Numbered from the stretch's first letter, positions 1-10,481 are shown. The stretch is 64,000 nucleotides of DNA from Mesorhizobium amorphae (GCF_014843845.1 NZ_JHQS01000006.1:1-64000), one strand, 5' to 3'. Program-made: numbers and translations. The notes: generated from the sequence alone by a model not told the origin.

Positions 1-289
1 CGCCGTCCATCTGCGCGGCACCGGTGATCATGTTCTTCACATAGTCGGCGTGGCCGGGGCAGTCGACGTGGGCATAGTGGCGGTTGGCCGTCTCGTATTC
101 GACATGCGCCGTCGAGATGGTGATGCCGCGGGCCTTCTCTTCCGGCGCCGCATCGATCTGGTCATAGCGCTTGTATTCGCCAAAATACTTCGTGATCGCC
201 GCCGTCAGCGACGTCTTGCCATGATCGACGTGGCCGATCGTGCCGATGTTCACATGAGGCTTAGTGCGCTCGAATTTACCTTTTGCCAT
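1..289 (-). CDS. tuf: Elongation factor Tu, N-terminal part (cut by window edge)
   Basis: EF-Tu carries aminoacyl-tRNA to the ribosome as a GTP complex. The visible first 96 residues hold the P-loop GHVDHGKT at residues 19-26, the switch I stretch RGITIST and the G3 motif DCPGHADYV, all standard. The ATG at 289 follows an AAGGAAAGAG ribosome-binding site. The rest of the gene lies beyond base 1. The tRNA-Tyr/tRNA-Gly pair is upstream on the same strand, an order like other proteobacterial tRNA-tuf loci, but two unrelated genes lie in between. Confidence 0.98.
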   Translation of the reverse strand, partial: MAKGKFERTKPHVNIGTIGHVDHGKTSLTAAITKYFGEYKRYDQIDAAPEEKARGITISTAHVEYETANRHYAHVDCPGHADYVKNMITGAAQMDG

Positions 290-572
290 AGTCTCTTTCC
301 TTGGACGGCCTGGACCTTCAGTTCTGTCGAATGCGGGGCGATTAGCGACTACGGCTGCAAAACACAAGTGCCTTGTGGCTGAGCGCTCTCTCAGTCGGTC
401 CGAACCTGCGATCCGATTTTCGGGGGATATGGCGTGCATATAGGAACGCCAGCCAGGAAATGAAATAGGCGAGAGCCCCGCCTCGTCAGAGCCGCAATCC
501 CCTGCCCTTGCCGGATTTACAGCGCGGGCCTGGCCCATTGCCGCCGCCGCATCGGTCTGATTTGGTCGACCG

Positions 573-1460
573 ATGCAGTTCATTCCCACAAACATCCGCG
601 GCCCGTTGTTCATGGTCGTTTCGACCGGGTTCTACCTGGTCAACGACACGATGATGAAACTCGCGACCTCAGGGCTGCCGTCCTACGAGGTGCTGTTTCT
701 GCGCGGCGTCGCTGCTGGCCTGTGGGGGATGCCGCTGTTGCTGCTGCTCGGCTATCGCAAGCAGGTGCCGCTGATCCTCGACAAAAGGGTTTTGCGCAGA
801 AACCTCTTCGAACTGGCGGCGATCCTTTGCTACGTGGTGGCGCTGGCCAACATGCAAATCGCCGATGCCACCGCGCTCGGGCAGATCACGCCGCTGCTGA
901 TGCTGGTCGGCTCCTCGATCCTGTTCGGCGAACGGATCGGCGGCGCGCGCATGGCGCTGATCGGGCTTGGCTTCATCGGCGCGCTGATGGTGGCGCAGCC
1001 GACGATGCAAGGGATATCGGTCTATGCCTTGCTGGCGCTCGGCAATGCGGTGCTGTCGGCCGCACGCGATCTCGCCGGCCGCAAGGTCGGCGCCGACGTT
1101 CCGGGGATGATCGTCGCCATGTCAGCGGTCCTGGTAGTGCTGGTCGGCGCCGGCGCCGCGCATCTGGTTTCCGAGCCATGGGTGATGCCCGAGGCCCGTC
1201 ACCTGGCGCTGATTGCAGGCGCCGGTTTCTTCCTGATCTTCGGCCATTTCTTCATCTTCATGGCCTATCGCGTCGGGCCGACGAGCGCGGTGGCGCCATT
1301 CTACTATTGCTTCACCGTCTGGGCGGTTATCTCCGGCCTGCTGGTGTTCGGGCAGTTTCCCAATGCACTTGCCGTCTGCGGCATCCTGCTGGTGGTGGCA
1401 AGCGGCCTCGCCATCGTGTCGCTCGACGAGCGCAAGCGCCGGCTGACCGTCGTCGCCTGA
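573..1460 (+). CDS. DMT-family (EamA) transporter
   Basis: This is a 295-residue, very hydrophobic protein with about ten predicted membrane segments in two EamA-like halves, the size and pattern of drug/metabolite transporters of the inner membrane. The second half contains the family-like stretch [13 protein letters not shown]. Substrate cannot be read from sequence; members export amino acids, metabolites or drugs. It ends three bases before the stop of the convergent sulfotransferase-like gene. Start is the ATG at 573; no strong ribosome-binding site is visible. Confidence 0.88.
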   Translation: MQFIPTNIRGPLFMVVSTGFYLVNDTMMKLATSGLPSYEVLFLRGVAAGLWGMPLLLLLGYRKQVPLILDKRVLRRNLFELAAILCYVVALANMQIADATALGQITPLLMLVGSSILFGERIGGARMALIGLGFIGALMVAQPTMQGISVYALLALGNAVLSAARDLAGRKVGADVPGMIVAMSAVLVVLVGAGAAHLVSEPWVMPEARHLALIAGAGFFLIFGHFFIFMAYRVGPTSAVAPFYYCFTVWAVISGLLVFGQFPNALAVCGILLVVASGLAIVSLDERKRRLTVVA

Positions 1461-1463
1461 TCT

Positions 1464-2270
1464 CTAGACCAAGCCGCGTTCGACCAGCGGCCGCTTGGAC
1501 ATGAAGTGCAGGAAGTTGCGCGGCGTTCTGGGGAAAATGAGGCGGCCGTCACGCCAGGCTGCCGGATCGCCGTAGGCATGCAGCGTCGAGGGCTCGCCGG
1601 CATCGCCCTCGGGAATGCCTCCCCATCTGCCTGGGTCGTAATAGTCGACCAGAAAGCCATAGTCGTAGCGGCAGAACCGCATTGCCTTGGCGAGCGCCTC
1701 GGACGACATGTCCGATGGCCCGAATTTCGTTGCCGCCGCCTGCAGCCGAGGCAGATCCAGCGCCCGCCCGCCGAGAGTGGAAAAAAACGCGCCGACCTCG
1801 TCCATGCGCTCGAACCTGAAGACCCGCTCGAACTGGAACAGGTTGCTGCCGGTGAAATGGCGCACCGACGCGACGTGGAACCGGACCTCCCACGAACACG
1901 CACAATATTTCTCGATGTTGAGGATGAACGTGTCGAGATCCGGATCGACGGGGATGCCGAAGCCTTCGAGCTTGTCCTTATCAGCCGACGGTCTGGCCAT
2001 CACCCGCGCATCGCGGATCCGGCTGGAATAGGCCGAGAGAAGCCGCTCCAGCGGATCGCGAACAATGGTGAACCGGCGCTTGTGCGCATCGCGCAGCGGA
2101 TGGAAGGGATCGACATGATTTGTCGGCAGATGGCTGTGGACTTCGTTGTCAGGGTCGGGAAAATCGATGTCCTTCCCGCCAAGTGCAATCAACGCATATT
2201 TGACGCTGCTGCTGCCGCTTTTCGGGATCGGATAGTAGGTGACCGCAAGCTCTTTCGATTCAATCGCCAT
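1464..2270 (-). CDS. Sulfotransferase-family protein
   Basis: A 268-residue protein with an N-terminal PKSGSSS motif (about residues 17-23), which resembles the 5'-phosphosulfate-binding loop of PAPS-dependent sulfotransferases, followed by RFTIVRDPLERLLSAY, the 3'-phosphate-binding region (RDP...S) typical of sulfotransferase family 2. Such enzymes sulfate carbohydrates or lipids, in rhizobia sometimes surface glycans or Nod factors; the acceptor here is unknown. It is convergent with the DMT transporter and has no same-strand partner close by. Confidence 0.78.
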   Translation of the reverse strand: MAIESKELAVTYYPIPKSGSSSVKYALIALGGKDIDFPDPDNEVHSHLPTNHVDPFHPLRDAHKRRFTIVRDPLERLLSAYSSRIRDARVMARPSADKDKLEGFGIPVDPDLDTFILNIEKYCACSWEVRFHVASVRHFTGSNLFQFERVFRFERMDEVGAFFSTLGGRALDLPRLQAAATKFGPSDMSSEALAKAMRFCRYDYGFLVDYYDPGRWGGIPEGDAGEPSTLHAYGDPAAWRDGRLIFPRTPRNFLHFMSKRPLVERGLV

Positions 2271-2508
2271 TGCCGTCCCCCTGCATCTGTTTGCACGCAG
2301 CGCCCGACCCGAGGCCTGCAGTGACGCCGCCAGTCACCGCGGCGTCGCGCAGCCTCTACACGTGAGGGCTGGACCTGCCAACCGCAGGGCGGGATGCTTT
2401 TCAGGCAGTTGCTAGAAGAGCTGTGGCCGGTTTGACGATCTTGCGCCGATGAAGCCGGCGACGACATACGGCGCGCAGCGCCTCGGTGTTCATGATCTTG
2501 GTGGAATC

Positions 2509-2582
2509 TGGAGCGGGTAGCGGGAATCGAACCCGCATATTCAGCTTGGAAGGCTGCTGCTCTACCACTGAGCTATACCCGC
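2509..2582 (-). tRNA. tRNA-Gly (anticodon TCC)
   Basis: Read on the minus strand it folds as a complete cloverleaf: acceptor GCGGGTA/TACCCGC, anticodon loop CTTCCAA giving TCC, T-loop TTCGATT, and an encoded CCA end. It lies 32 bases downstream of tRNA-Tyr on the same strand, so the two are probably co-transcribed. Confidence 0.97.
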
Positions 2583-2614
2583 ATCGTCTCGTCTCAAGGC
2601 TTACGGGCTGGCAG

Positions 2615-2699
2615 TGGTGGAGAGGGTTGGATTCGAACCAACGTAGGCTAAGCCAACGGATTTACAGTCCGTCCCCTTTAACCACTCGGGCACCTCTCC
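2615..2699 (-). tRNA. tRNA-Tyr (anticodon GTA)
   Basis: An 85-base tRNA on the minus strand with a long class II variable arm. Acceptor GGAGAGG pairs with CCTCTCC, the anticodon loop CTGTAAA gives GTA, and CCA is encoded. It precedes tRNA-Gly; rlmB is divergent upstream. Confidence 0.97.
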
Positions 2700-2910
2700 A
2701 GCCTGCCGTCGAAGCCTTGCAACGAGGCATTCTCGCCGATCAGGTCGAAACCTAGGTTTTGTCCGAAATCAGCGAAGCGCCTTATGGCGGCAAGGCCTTT
2801 GGGTGTCAACCGCAACCTCTCGGCAAAATGCGCTGAATTTGACACCCCGCCCGGCAAGCCGGCTTTCTGCCAGTATCCACGGCCCGACGACACGGCTATA
2901 GAAGCCGGCC

Positions 2911-3768
2911 ATGAGCAACGACACCAAGCCCAAGACCCCGAAAGACACCCATTACGCCAAGCTGCGTCGCGCCCACCGCGACGAGAAGGCCGGTGGCGCG
3001 CCGGCATTCCGGCCGCGCCAGCCGGTGCCGGCCGGCGAGAACGCGGCCGACGGTCTGGTCAGGCTTTACGGCCTGCACACGGTGCGGGCGGCCCTCGACA
3101 ATCCGCGCCGGCGGATCCGGAAAATGCTGGTGACGCGCAACGCCGCCGAGCGGCTGGCGATCGCCGACCTCGCCGCTTTGCCCTTCAAGGCCGAACTGGT
3201 CGAACCGAAGGAGATCGACAGGATCACCGGTTCGGACGCCGTCCATCAGGGTGTGCTGATCGAGGCCGAGCCGCTGAAGCCGAAGCGCCTCGATGCGCTT
3301 GGCGACACAAAACTGGTGCTGGTGCTCGACCAGGTCACCGACCCGCACAATGTCGGCGCCATCCTGCGCTCGGCGGTCGCCTTCGGCGCCGGCGCGCTGA
3401 TCACCACGGCCCGCCACAGCCCGCAGGAATCCGGCGTGCTGGCAAAATCGGCCTCCGGCGCGCTGGAACACATCGACCAGATCGAGGTAAAGAACCTGGC
3501 CGACGCGCTGGCACAACTGCACGAAGCCGGATTCCAGACCATCGGCCTCGATTCGGACGGGCCGGTGGAGCTCGAAACCAGTTTTTCAGGCGAAAAGATC
3601 GCGCTGGTACTCGGCGCCGAAGGCAAGGGTCTGCGCCAGAAGACGCGCGAGACGGTAACGACGCTGGCCCGCCTCGACATGCCGGGCGCGATCAGATCGC
3701 TCAACGTGTCGAACGCAGCGGCGGTGAGCCTTTATGCGGCGAGGAAGTTTCTAGCGAGTAGTAAGTAG
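2911..3768 (+). CDS. rlmB: 23S rRNA (guanosine-2'-O)-methyltransferase, TrmH/SpoU family
   Basis: 285 residues. An N-terminal basic tail leads into a SpoU substrate-binding domain (LYGLHTVRAALDN, about residues 52-64) and a C-terminal SPOUT knot domain with the motifs LDQVTDPHNVGAILRSA, LVLGAEGKGL and SLNVSNAAAVSLY that form the trefoil knot and SAM site. RlmB methylates G2251 of 23S rRNA in the E. coli numbering. The last codons and stop run into an AGTAGTGAGTAG repeat shared with the convergent glxR gene. Other TrmH-family targets remain possible, but overall length and motifs fit RlmB. Confidence 0.92.
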   Translation: MSNDTKPKTPKDTHYAKLRRAHRDEKAGGAPAFRPRQPVPAGENAADGLVRLYGLHTVRAALDNPRRRIRKMLVTRNAAERLAIADLAALPFKAELVEPKEIDRITGSDAVHQGVLIEAEPLKPKRLDALGDTKLVLVLDQVTDPHNVGAILRSAVAFGAGALITTARHSPQESGVLAKSASGALEHIDQIEVKNLADALAQLHEAGFQTIGLDSDGPVELETSFSGEKIALVLGAEGKGLRQKTRETVTTLARLDMPGAIRSLNVSNAAAVSLYAARKFLASSK

Positions 3769-3830
3769 TGGAGTAGTGAGTAGCGAAGATTGCGACTACT
3801 CACTACTGACCATTCACTACTCACTAACCT
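3760..3830. repeat. AGTAGTGAGTAG inverted repeat between convergent genes
   Basis: A perfect 12-base inverted repeat, AGTAGTGAGTAG (3772-3783) and CTACTCACTACT (3796-3807), is flanked by further partial copies of the CACTACT unit. The stop codons of rlmB (3766-3768) and glxR (3817-3819) both lie in this repeat tract. A related tract occurs at 10113-10160. It may serve as a two-way terminator-like hairpin, but no T-run follows. Confidence 0.8.
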
Positions 3831-4704
3831 CATGTCCCGCCATCCGCTCCAGTGCACGAACCAGCGCCGAGTGGTCCTCTTTCGCCCCGCCATTGGCCGC
3901 GCAGGAATTAAACAGCTGCTGCGTGGTCGAGGTGTTGGGTAGAGAGACACCGAGCGCCTTGGCGCCTTCCAGCGCCAGGTTCAGATCCTTCTGGTGCAGT
4001 TCGATCCGAAAACCCGGCGCGAAGGTGCGCTTGACCATGCGTTCGCCATGGACTTCGAGGATGCGCGAGGCGGCCAGCCCGCCCATCAGCGCCTGACGCA
4101 CCTTGGCCGGGTCGGCTCCGGCTTTCGATGCAAAAACAAGCGCTTCGGCGACGGCTTCAATGGTCAGCGCGACGACAATCTGGTTGGCGACCTTGGTCGT
4201 CTGTCCGACGCCGTTCGGCCCGACCAGCGTGATGTTCTTGCCCATCTTTTCGAATACCGGCTTGGCGCGTTCGAACGCCTTGTCCTCGCCGCCAACCATG
4301 ATGGTCAGCGACGCCGCCTTGGCACCGACCTCACCGCCCGAAACCGGCGCGTCGAGATAGTCGCAGCCGAGATCGTTGATCTTCTTGGCGAACTCTTTGG
4401 TCGCGATGGGCGAGATCGAGCTCATGTCGATGACCAGCTTGCCCTTCGACAGGCCGGACGCGACACCGTTCTCGCCGAACAGCACATCGGCCACTTGCGG
4501 CGTGTCGGGAACCATCAGGATGATGATGTCGGCTGCCTTGGCCACGGCGTCATGGCCGGTGACGGTCTTCAGCCCCTTGGCAACGAGATCGGCGGGTGGT
4601 TTGGAACGATGATCGCTGGAGACGACTGTGTAGCCGGCACCCAGCAGATGCCCCGCCATCGGTGCGCCCATGATGCCGAGGCCGATGAAGCCGATGGTTT
4701 CCAT
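3817..4704 (-). CDS. glxR: 2-hydroxy-3-oxopropionate (tartronate semialdehyde) reductase
   Basis: 295 residues from the ATG at 4704; a longer upstream frame is rejected because it is low-complexity and arginine-rich. The N-terminal GFIGLGIMGAPMA is the Rossmann dinucleotide motif of the beta-hydroxyacid dehydrogenase family, followed by the substrate motif DAPVSGGEVGA (about residues 118-128) and the catalytic lysine region GQTTKVANQ. The enzyme reduces tartronate semialdehyde to glycerate. It is the last gene of gcl-hyi-glxR, which makes the substrate. Its C-terminus and stop are written in the AGTAGTGAGTAG repeat. Confidence 0.92.
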   Translation of the reverse strand: METIGFIGLGIMGAPMAGHLLGAGYTVVSSDHRSKPPADLVAKGLKTVTGHDAVAKAADIIILMVPDTPQVADVLFGENGVASGLSKGKLVIDMSSISPIATKEFAKKINDLGCDYLDAPVSGGEVGAKAASLTIMVGGEDKAFERAKPVFEKMGKNITLVGPNGVGQTTKVANQIVVALTIEAVAEALVFASKAGADPAKVRQALMGGLAASRILEVHGERMVKRTFAPGFRIELHQKDLNLALEGAKALGVSLPNTSTTQQLFNSCAANGGAKEDHSALVRALERMAGHEVSE

Positions 4705-4750
4705 TGTTGTTCTCCGTCGAAACTGTTTGCTGAGGCCGCGTTCCTTCGCG

Positions 4751-4800
4751 CCCCCTCTGGCCTGCCGGCCATCTCCCCCACTTGGGGGGAGATCGGCAGT
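4751..4800. repeat. CTCCCCC/GGGGGAG intergenic hairpin element
   Basis: Between hyi and glxR lies ATCTCCCCC followed by GGGGGGAGAT (core 4771-4793), preceded by a CCCCCTCTGGCCTGCCGGCC flank. It forms a strong hairpin and looks like a dispersed element common in Mesorhizobium intergenic regions (recollection, not checked). Sitting inside an operon, it could stabilise or attenuate the mRNA ahead of glxR. Confidence 0.65.
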
Positions 4801-4813
4801 TTCGGCGTCGGCT

Positions 4814-5611
4814 CTAAGCCGCCGCGCTCCCCTGCCCGGCAAACGCCCTGAACCACCCAAGCCCAGCCTCCGTCGCCGCCTTCGGCTTGTATTCCGCGCC
4901 GACCCAGCCTGAGTAGCCGATGCGGTCGATATGCTCGTAGAGGAAAGGATAGTTGATCTCGCCCGTCCCCGGCTCGTGACGGCCGGGATTGTCCGCAAGC
5001 TGGATATGCGCGATGCGGCCGAGGTTTGCCTCGATGGTACGGGCGAGATCCCCCTCCATGATCTGCATGTGATAGATGTCGTATTGCAGGAACAGGTTCT
5101 TCGAGCCGATGCGGTCGATCAGCGCCAGCGCCTGATCGGAATGGGTGAGGAAGAAACCCGGAATGTCACGCGTGTTGATCGGCTCGATCAGCAGCCGGAT
5201 GCCGGCCTGCTCCAGCTTCTCGGCCGCGAAGGCCAGGTTCTCGGCGAAGACGTTCTCCAGCGCGGAGCGATCCGCATCTTGCGGCGCGATGCCGGCGAGG
5301 CAGTTGATCTGCTCGCAGCCGAGCGCATGCGCATAGCTGATCGCCTTGGCCACGCCTTGCCGGAATTCCGGCACGCGGTCCGGCAGCACGGCGATGCCGC
5401 GCTCGCCCTTGCCCCAGTCGCCGGCCGGCAGATTGAACAGCACCTGTGTCAGGCCATTCTTCTTCAGCCGCGCCGCGACCACCTCAGGCGCATGGTCATA
5501 GGGGCCGATATATTCGACGCCCTTGAAGCCGGCGCGGGCCGCCGCATCGAAGCGATCGAGGAACCCATGCTCGCCAAAGAGCATCGACAGATTGGCTGAA
5601 AAACGCGGCAT
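4814..5611 (-). CDS. hyi: Hydroxypyruvate isomerase
   Basis: 265 residues with an AP-endonuclease-2-type TIM barrel. Metal and active-site stretches are visible: LLIEPINTRDIPGFFL (Glu near 142), QYDIYHMQIMEGD and HIQLADNPGRHEPGTGEI. Hyi interconverts hydroxypyruvate and tartronate semialdehyde. The ATG at 5611 lies 27 bases after the gcl stop, so the two are co-transcribed. Length and motifs match the E. coli Hyi family. Confidence 0.93.
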   Translation of the reverse strand: MPRFSANLSMLFGEHGFLDRFDAAARAGFKGVEYIGPYDHAPEVVAARLKKNGLTQVLFNLPAGDWGKGERGIAVLPDRVPEFRQGVAKAISYAHALGCEQINCLAGIAPQDADRSALENVFAENLAFAAEKLEQAGIRLLIEPINTRDIPGFFLTHSDQALALIDRIGSKNLFLQYDIYHMQIMEGDLARTIEANLGRIAHIQLADNPGRHEPGTGEINYPFLYEHIDRIGYSGWVGAEYKPKAATEAGLGWFRAFAGQGSAAA

Positions 5612-5638
5612 TCTTTTTCTCCTTGTTCCCGCCCGGGC

Positions 5639-7420
<1,782 letters not shown>

Positions 7421-7447
7421 GTCCAGCCTCCGCAAATGTGTTGATGG

Positions 7448-7620
7448 CCAAGGATGGCAGCGTTCTAGACATTTTTCAATTTTTTCAGAATATTTTTTCA
7501 TTTCTAGAAAGCGGCGATTACAGACTGATTTTATTGGGTTTTCCGTTTTCCACAATTCAACCACGCAAACGCGTGAAAAACTTTTTCATTGCTTGTTTGG
7601 CGAAATCGGCAAGAATGGCG
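7448..7620. promoter_or_regulatory. gcl / IclR divergent control region with palindromes
   Basis: This AT-rich stretch contains a perfect 15-base palindrome TGAAAAACTTTTTCA (7574-7588), a TTCTAGA and a TCTAGAA flanking TTTTTTCA repeats (about 7464-7510), and no coding sequence. IclR proteins typically bind such palindromes in divergent promoters, so these are candidate operators. The assignment is inference. Confidence 0.5.
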
Positions 7621-7622
7621 CC

Positions 7623-8507
7623 ATGGAAACAACCGAAAAGCGCCAGCGCGGCCGTCCCCGCGCCTTCAACGGCCCCTCCGAGGCCGCTTCGGTGCAGTCG
7701 CTGGACCGGGCGCTGCGCATCCTGGCCATCGTTGCCGAAGGCAGCGGCCTGTCGCTGAGCGAGATCGCCGCGCAGAGCGGCCTCGCCGCGTCGACCGCCT
7801 ACCGCATGCTGACGACGCTGCAAAACCACGGCATGGTCGAGTTCGAAAGCACCGACCAGCTGTGGTCGATCGGCGTCGAAACCTATCGTATGGGCGCGGC
7901 GTTCCTGCGCCGGCGCAAGCTGGTCGACCGCGCCCGCATCGTCATGCAGGAATTGATGGAAAAGACCGGCGAGACCGCCAATCTCGGCGTCGCCGAGGAC
8001 GATTGCGTCGTCTTCGTCAGCCAGGTTGAGACGCATCAGGCGATCCGCGCCTTCTTCCGGCCGGGCACGCGCAGCTCGTTTCATGCTTCCGGCATCGGCA
8101 AGGCGGTGCTGGCGCATCTGGAACCCGAGCGCGTCGGCGCCATCCTGCGCAAGGCGGGGCTGGAGCGGTTTACCGAAAACACGCTGTCCGACATCTCCGC
8201 GCTGGCCCACGATCTGGTGCGGATCAAGCTGCGCGGCTGGTCGGTCGACGACGAGGAGCGGCATCCCGGAATGCGCTGCGTCGCCGCCGCCATCTTCAAC
8301 GAGTTCGGCGAGCCAATCGGCGGCGTTTCGGTGTCGGGGCCGACGGTACGGGTGACGCAGGAGCGGCTGGCCGAGATCGGGCCGTTGGTGCGCGAGGCGG
8401 CGACGGAAATCACCCGGATGATCGGCGGCCTTTCGAACCCTTCTACACAAGGCAGCGCCGATGCACCGGGATCACTCTTCGACATCACCGCCGCGCGCTC
8501 GCCTTGA
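7623..8507 (+). CDS. IclR-family transcriptional regulator
   Basis: 294 residues from the ATG at 7623. An N-terminal basic, low-complexity tail precedes a winged helix-turn-helix (about residues 25-80; GLSLSEIAAQSGLAASTAYRMLTTL) and an IclR effector domain ending in GGVSVSGPTVRVT. It is divergent from gcl-hyi-glxR, so it is probably the local regulator, answering to glyoxylate or a related C2/C3 acid, as AllR does in enterobacteria. The start was placed at the ATG after the palindromic region rather than at an upstream frame that overlaps gcl. Confidence 0.88.
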   Translation: METTEKRQRGRPRAFNGPSEAASVQSLDRALRILAIVAEGSGLSLSEIAAQSGLAASTAYRMLTTLQNHGMVEFESTDQLWSIGVETYRMGAAFLRRRKLVDRARIVMQELMEKTGETANLGVAEDDCVVFVSQVETHQAIRAFFRPGTRSSFHASGIGKAVLAHLEPERVGAILRKAGLERFTENTLSDISALAHDLVRIKLRGWSVDDEERHPGMRCVAAAIFNEFGEPIGGVSVSGPTVRVTQERLAEIGPLVREAATEITRMIGGLSNPSTQGSADAPGSLFDITAARSP

Positions 8508-8572
8508 CACGCGGCCGGTGACGGCCAAGTCTGCGCCAACCTTCCAAAGCCGCCAGTTCCCGCCTGAAGAGA

Positions 8573-9058
8573 ATGAGCCTCCAGTCCGTCAAAGCCTTCT
8601 TCGCCGAACATGCCCCCGACATCGAGGTGATCGAAACGCCGACAAGCTCGGCGACCGTGACCCTCGCGGCCGAGGCGCATGGTGTCGAGCCGGGGCAAAT
8701 TGCCAAGACCATCTGCATGCGCGCCGGCGACCGGGTTCTGCTGGTCGTCGCCCGTGGCGACGCGCGCATCGACAACCGCAAGACGCGCGATGCCTTCGGC
8801 GGCAAGCCGCGCATGCTCGATGCCGAACAGGTGGCTGATATCACCGGCCACCCGGTCGGCGGCGTCTGCCCCTTCGGCCTCGCCTCGCCGCTGCCGGTCT
8901 ATTGCGACGTCTCGCTGCGCGCCTTCGAAGAGGTCGTGCCGGCAGCCGGCGCAACCAATGCTGCGGTGAGAATAGGCGTCGAGCGCATGGCCGGACTGGT
9001 CGGCGCCGAATGGTGCGACATCTGCCAGGACAGCTTGAGCGCAGCAGCGGCCCGCTAA
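8573..9058 (+). CDS. YbaK/EbsC-family aminoacyl-tRNA deacylase-like protein
   Basis: 161 residues forming one YbaK/ProX editing domain. The lysine-containing stretch GQIAKTICM (about residues 42-50) and GHPVGGVCPFGL (about 91-102) match the Cys-tRNA-Pro/Ala-tRNA-Pro deacylase group. It acts in the cytoplasm, clearing mischarged tRNA. It may belong to the IclR-side transcript but has a 65-base gap. It overlaps the stop of the convergent membrane gene by four bases. Confidence 0.88.
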   Translation: MSLQSVKAFFAEHAPDIEVIETPTSSATVTLAAEAHGVEPGQIAKTICMRAGDRVLLVVARGDARIDNRKTRDAFGGKPRMLDAEQVADITGHPVGGVCPFGLASPLPVYCDVSLRAFEEVVPAAGATNAAVRIGVERMAGLVGAEWCDICQDSLSAAAAR

Positions 9059-9411
9059 CCGCCCGGCAGAGCGCTCTTGCCCGCAACCTCGAGGACATCG
9101 AGCAGGATCGCCAGCCCGACGCCGCTTGCGGTGAAGATGAGACCCGCGATGAAGATGCGGTTGGCGTGCTCGTAGATGCGCCTTTGCAGCGACTGGACAT
9201 CGAGCAGCATCGACAGCGCCCGCATCTGCAGCGCGATGCCGATCAGGATCGGCACGACGGCGAGCAGATGGTAGGTTTGCCAGGGGATCGGGTTGGCGGC
9301 CCAATGGGTGATGAAGCCCAGCGAAAACGCCAGCAGAATGCCGACGGTGGTGACCGTGCCGTTGCGAAAAACCGGCTCGATCAGGTCTTCCTTCGGATCC
9401 TGTTCGTCCAA
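9055..9411 (-). CDS. Small integral membrane protein, unknown function
   Basis: 118 residues with a short acidic N-terminus (DEQDPKEDL) and three likely membrane segments (about 20-40, 46-65 and 87-110). The start chosen is a TTG at 9411, six or so bases after GGAGAGGAGG on the minus strand, a much better ribosome-binding site than any upstream ATG; no ATG lies nearby in frame. I do not recognise a function. It may be related to DUF1634-type proteins. Confidence 0.72.
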   Translation of the reverse strand: MDEQDPKEDLIEPVFRNGTVTTVGILLAFSLGFITHWAANPIPWQTYHLLAVVPILIGIALQMRALSMLLDVQSLQRRIYEHANRIFIAGLIFTASGVGLAILLDVLEVAGKSALPGG

Positions 9412-9597
9412 GGATCCCTCCTCTCCGTTGGCCGTGGAGGAGAGATTAAACGTTCGGAAAATCGCTGTACACCGCCGGGCGCGGGCGGCGCCGACATTGA
9501 CAGTCGACCGATCCAACAGGAGCCGAACCCCGCAGGCAGCGGAAAAGGGGCACGGAGGAGCCCCTTCTTCCATTTGCCTGAAGCGGTTCACCTCCTC

Positions 9598-9906
9598 TCA
9601 GAGACGGCAGTAATGACGGTAGCCGTCATAGCCGACATAGGTGTCGGAGTACGGGTCGTAGCTGGCATAGCGGGCGAGGCAACGACGGACGTGCCGCGAC
9701 TCGCCATAGTCCTCGACATAGACCGGGCGCGGCTGCTGGGCGAGCAGGCTGCCAAGGACAAACCCGCCGACGCCGGCGGCAATGCCGATGCCGATTTCGC
9801 GGTGGTGATGATGGCCGTGGGCGGGCGAGGGCTGGATGGTGCCGGCCAGCGTGGCGGCGGCGACGGTCGTGGCGATCAGGCCGGAAACGAGTGTGCGTTT
9901 GAACAT
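9598..9906 (-). CDS. BA14K family lectin-like protein
   Basis: 102 residues: a signal peptide (about 1-30, ending SPAHGHHHH), a hydrophobic glycine-rich segment (about 38-58) and a C-terminal domain with Cys, Tyr, Asp and Gly spacing (CLARYASYDPYSDTYVG...YRHYC) typical of BA14K, first seen as an immunoreactive Brucella protein with lectin-like activity. It probably sits at or near the envelope. Start is the ATG at 9906 after GGAGATCG. An arginine/lysine-rich upstream extension is rejected. Confidence 0.85.
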   Translation of the reverse strand: MFKRTLVSGLIATTVAAATLAGTIQPSPAHGHHHHREIGIGIAAGVGGFVLGSLLAQQPRPVYVEDYGESRHVRRCLARYASYDPYSDTYVGYDGYRHYCRL

Positions 9907-10112
9907 GACGATCTCCTGGTTTCGTTGGAGAGGCGATCCATCCGCCTCTTGATCGTCAGTCGCGGCGAGCCGGAAAAAGGTTCGACAAATCTTCGATTTT
10001 TTTCGCCAAGGGGCTGAGGCGTTCTTTTGGGCGGTCGTTGGACCGCGCTCTCGACCTGCCGGCAGCACAGTTGTCAGCGATGCAGTGAGACCCGCGCACG
10101 ACAAAGCTGCGG

Positions 10113-10160
10113 CTCACTACTGACTACCGACTATTCACTACTCCCCAATCCACTCCCTAC
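10113..10160. repeat. CTCACTACTGAC tail repeat
   Basis: A tract of CTCACTACTGACTAC and CTATTCACTACTC lies at the 3' end of the small membrane gene and covers its stop codon. It shares its unit with the tract at 3760-3830. Function unknown; gene-end placement is the same in both. Confidence 0.65.
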
Positions 10161-10324
10161 CCCATGCCGGTGACATGGCGCAGCCAGAAGGCCAGCGCGA
10201 TGAAGCCGATGATGGTGGTGACGCCGGTCCAGTCGATATTGGCGTTCTTCACATCCTTGACGAGCCTGACCAGGAGAAGAAAGGCCACCACGACAAGCGG
10301 AAGAATGATGACGAATCTGATCAT
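10157..10324 (-). CDS. Small membrane protein (55 aa)
   Basis: An ATG at 10324 opens 55 codons on the minus strand: MIRFVIILPLVVVAFLLLV, a strong membrane segment, then a short basic loop (RLVKDVKNANIDW) and a second hydrophobic stretch (VTTIIGFIALAFWL). The composition, two transmembrane helices and the tight context before tRNA-Thr suggest a real gene, but the function is unknown. It was short enough to be overlooked. Confidence 0.55.
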   Translation of the reverse strand: MIRFVIILPLVVVAFLLLVRLVKDVKNANIDWTGVTTIIGFIALAFWLRHVTGMG

Positions 10325-10481
10325 GCGACACCCTCGCTAAGGCGATTGCACCTCCATCATATGTAGGAAACGAATTGGCGGTTTTCAGCATGCCTGCCCT
10401 GCCGCCTCGACAGGGTCCATTAGCAACCAAGAATGGAGTTTTGACTTTACTGGCGCACGAAATATGCTACCGGAGCGCCGT

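Noticed and set aside
50..382. 110-residue frame opposite the tuf start
   Set aside because: It is the reverse shadow of the conserved EF-Tu gene.
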